In this document: one piece after another, positions 63,868 to 64,000 of the stretch
Numbering within the stretch: the stretch's first letter is position 1
Layout: the number at the start of each line of letters is the position of its first letter
From: an uncultured Clostridia bacterium
Lineage (GTDB): Bacteria; Bacillota; Clostridia; TANB77; CAG-508
Direction of reading: 5' to 3'
Assembly: GCA_948678575.1 (NCBI GenBank)
Contig: CAPPGO010000001.1
Span: 62,001-126,000 of the forward strand
DNA: 64,000 bases
Position numbers and translations under genes: made by a program
Notes under the pieces: generated by a model
Told to the model about the DNA's origin: nothing
Databases searched by the model: none
What the model saw: only the letters and a program-made list of their open reading frames with translations

Positions 63868-64000
63868 CTTTTGTCCACTCCTTTATATATAACTATATTT
63901 TCACTTATAATTTACATTATACACATTAAAAAGTCAACAATTTTATTGAATGTTACATAAATGATATAAATAATATGAATATATCTAATATTATCTTTCT

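Noticed and set aside
1..64000. CRISPR array, prophage or insertion sequence
   Set aside because: No evenly spaced direct repeats, integrase, transposase or terminal repeats were seen.

Overview
The window is chromosomal DNA from a very AT-rich, low-GC Gram-positive bacterium, most likely an uncultured gut member of class Clostridia. The reasons are the composition (roughly 70-75% AT by eye), strong AGGAGG ribosome sites, sporulation-linked genes (ylbJ and a decayed Spo0A C-terminal paralogue), Clostridia-type families (DUF4364, DUF1292, DUF4179 anti-sigma), a glycyl-radical pyruvate formate-lyase typical of a fermenter, and no respiratory genes. There is no rRNA, CRISPR array, phage or intact insertion sequence. 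One tRNA (Asn) is present.

Layout. 1-5 kb is accessory: the first codons of a probable AraC regulator, an ABC exporter of foreign-looking composition, tRNA-Asn followed by a multi-hairpin RNA candidate, an ECF sigma/anti-sigma pair and a small secreted protein. 5-8 kb holds a broken Spo0A-C gene, a compact small-RNA candidate with a consensus promoter and terminator, and a ribbon-helix-helix/radical-SAM gene pair. 8-11 kb is a thyA-folA-riboflavin kinase-membrane protein operon. 12-20 kb holds a BlaI/M56-M23 sensor pair, a TetR/acyl-CoA ligase operon, a GntR-regulated ABC-2 transporter and a small membrane protein. 20-25 kb is carAB with a leader that encodes a 34-residue peptide and ends in a terminator. 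25-35 kb holds unknown proteins, YibE/F, DUF4364, an RNA methyltransferase and mfd, whose reading frame is broken near its 5' end.

35-48 kb mixes three pilin-like secreted proteins (two with broken frames) with ylbJ, an M18 aminopeptidase, two tandem pyrimidine nucleoside phosphorylases, rnhB, an HtrA protease, DUF1292 and an HTH gene beside a promoter packed with operators. 48-57 kb is maf, pflB-pflA, adenosine deaminase, a two-component system and PepF. 57-63 kb is a TetR-controlled MMPL exporter operon with a heptad-repeat secreted partner and three operators. The window ends with two small membrane proteins.

Several genes form working sets. thyA and folA make dTMP and recycle folate. carAB supplies carbamoyl phosphate, while the phosphorylases and adenosine deaminase salvage nucleosides. 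pflA activates pflB. Transcription control is unusually legible here: promoters with 17-bp spacers are overlapped by palindromes next to their likely regulators (BlaI, GntR, TetR, HTH).

Four loci (Spo0A-C, mfd and two pilin-like genes) carry single-base frame breaks. These may be real decay or assembly error. All calls come from reading the sequence; no database search was run.
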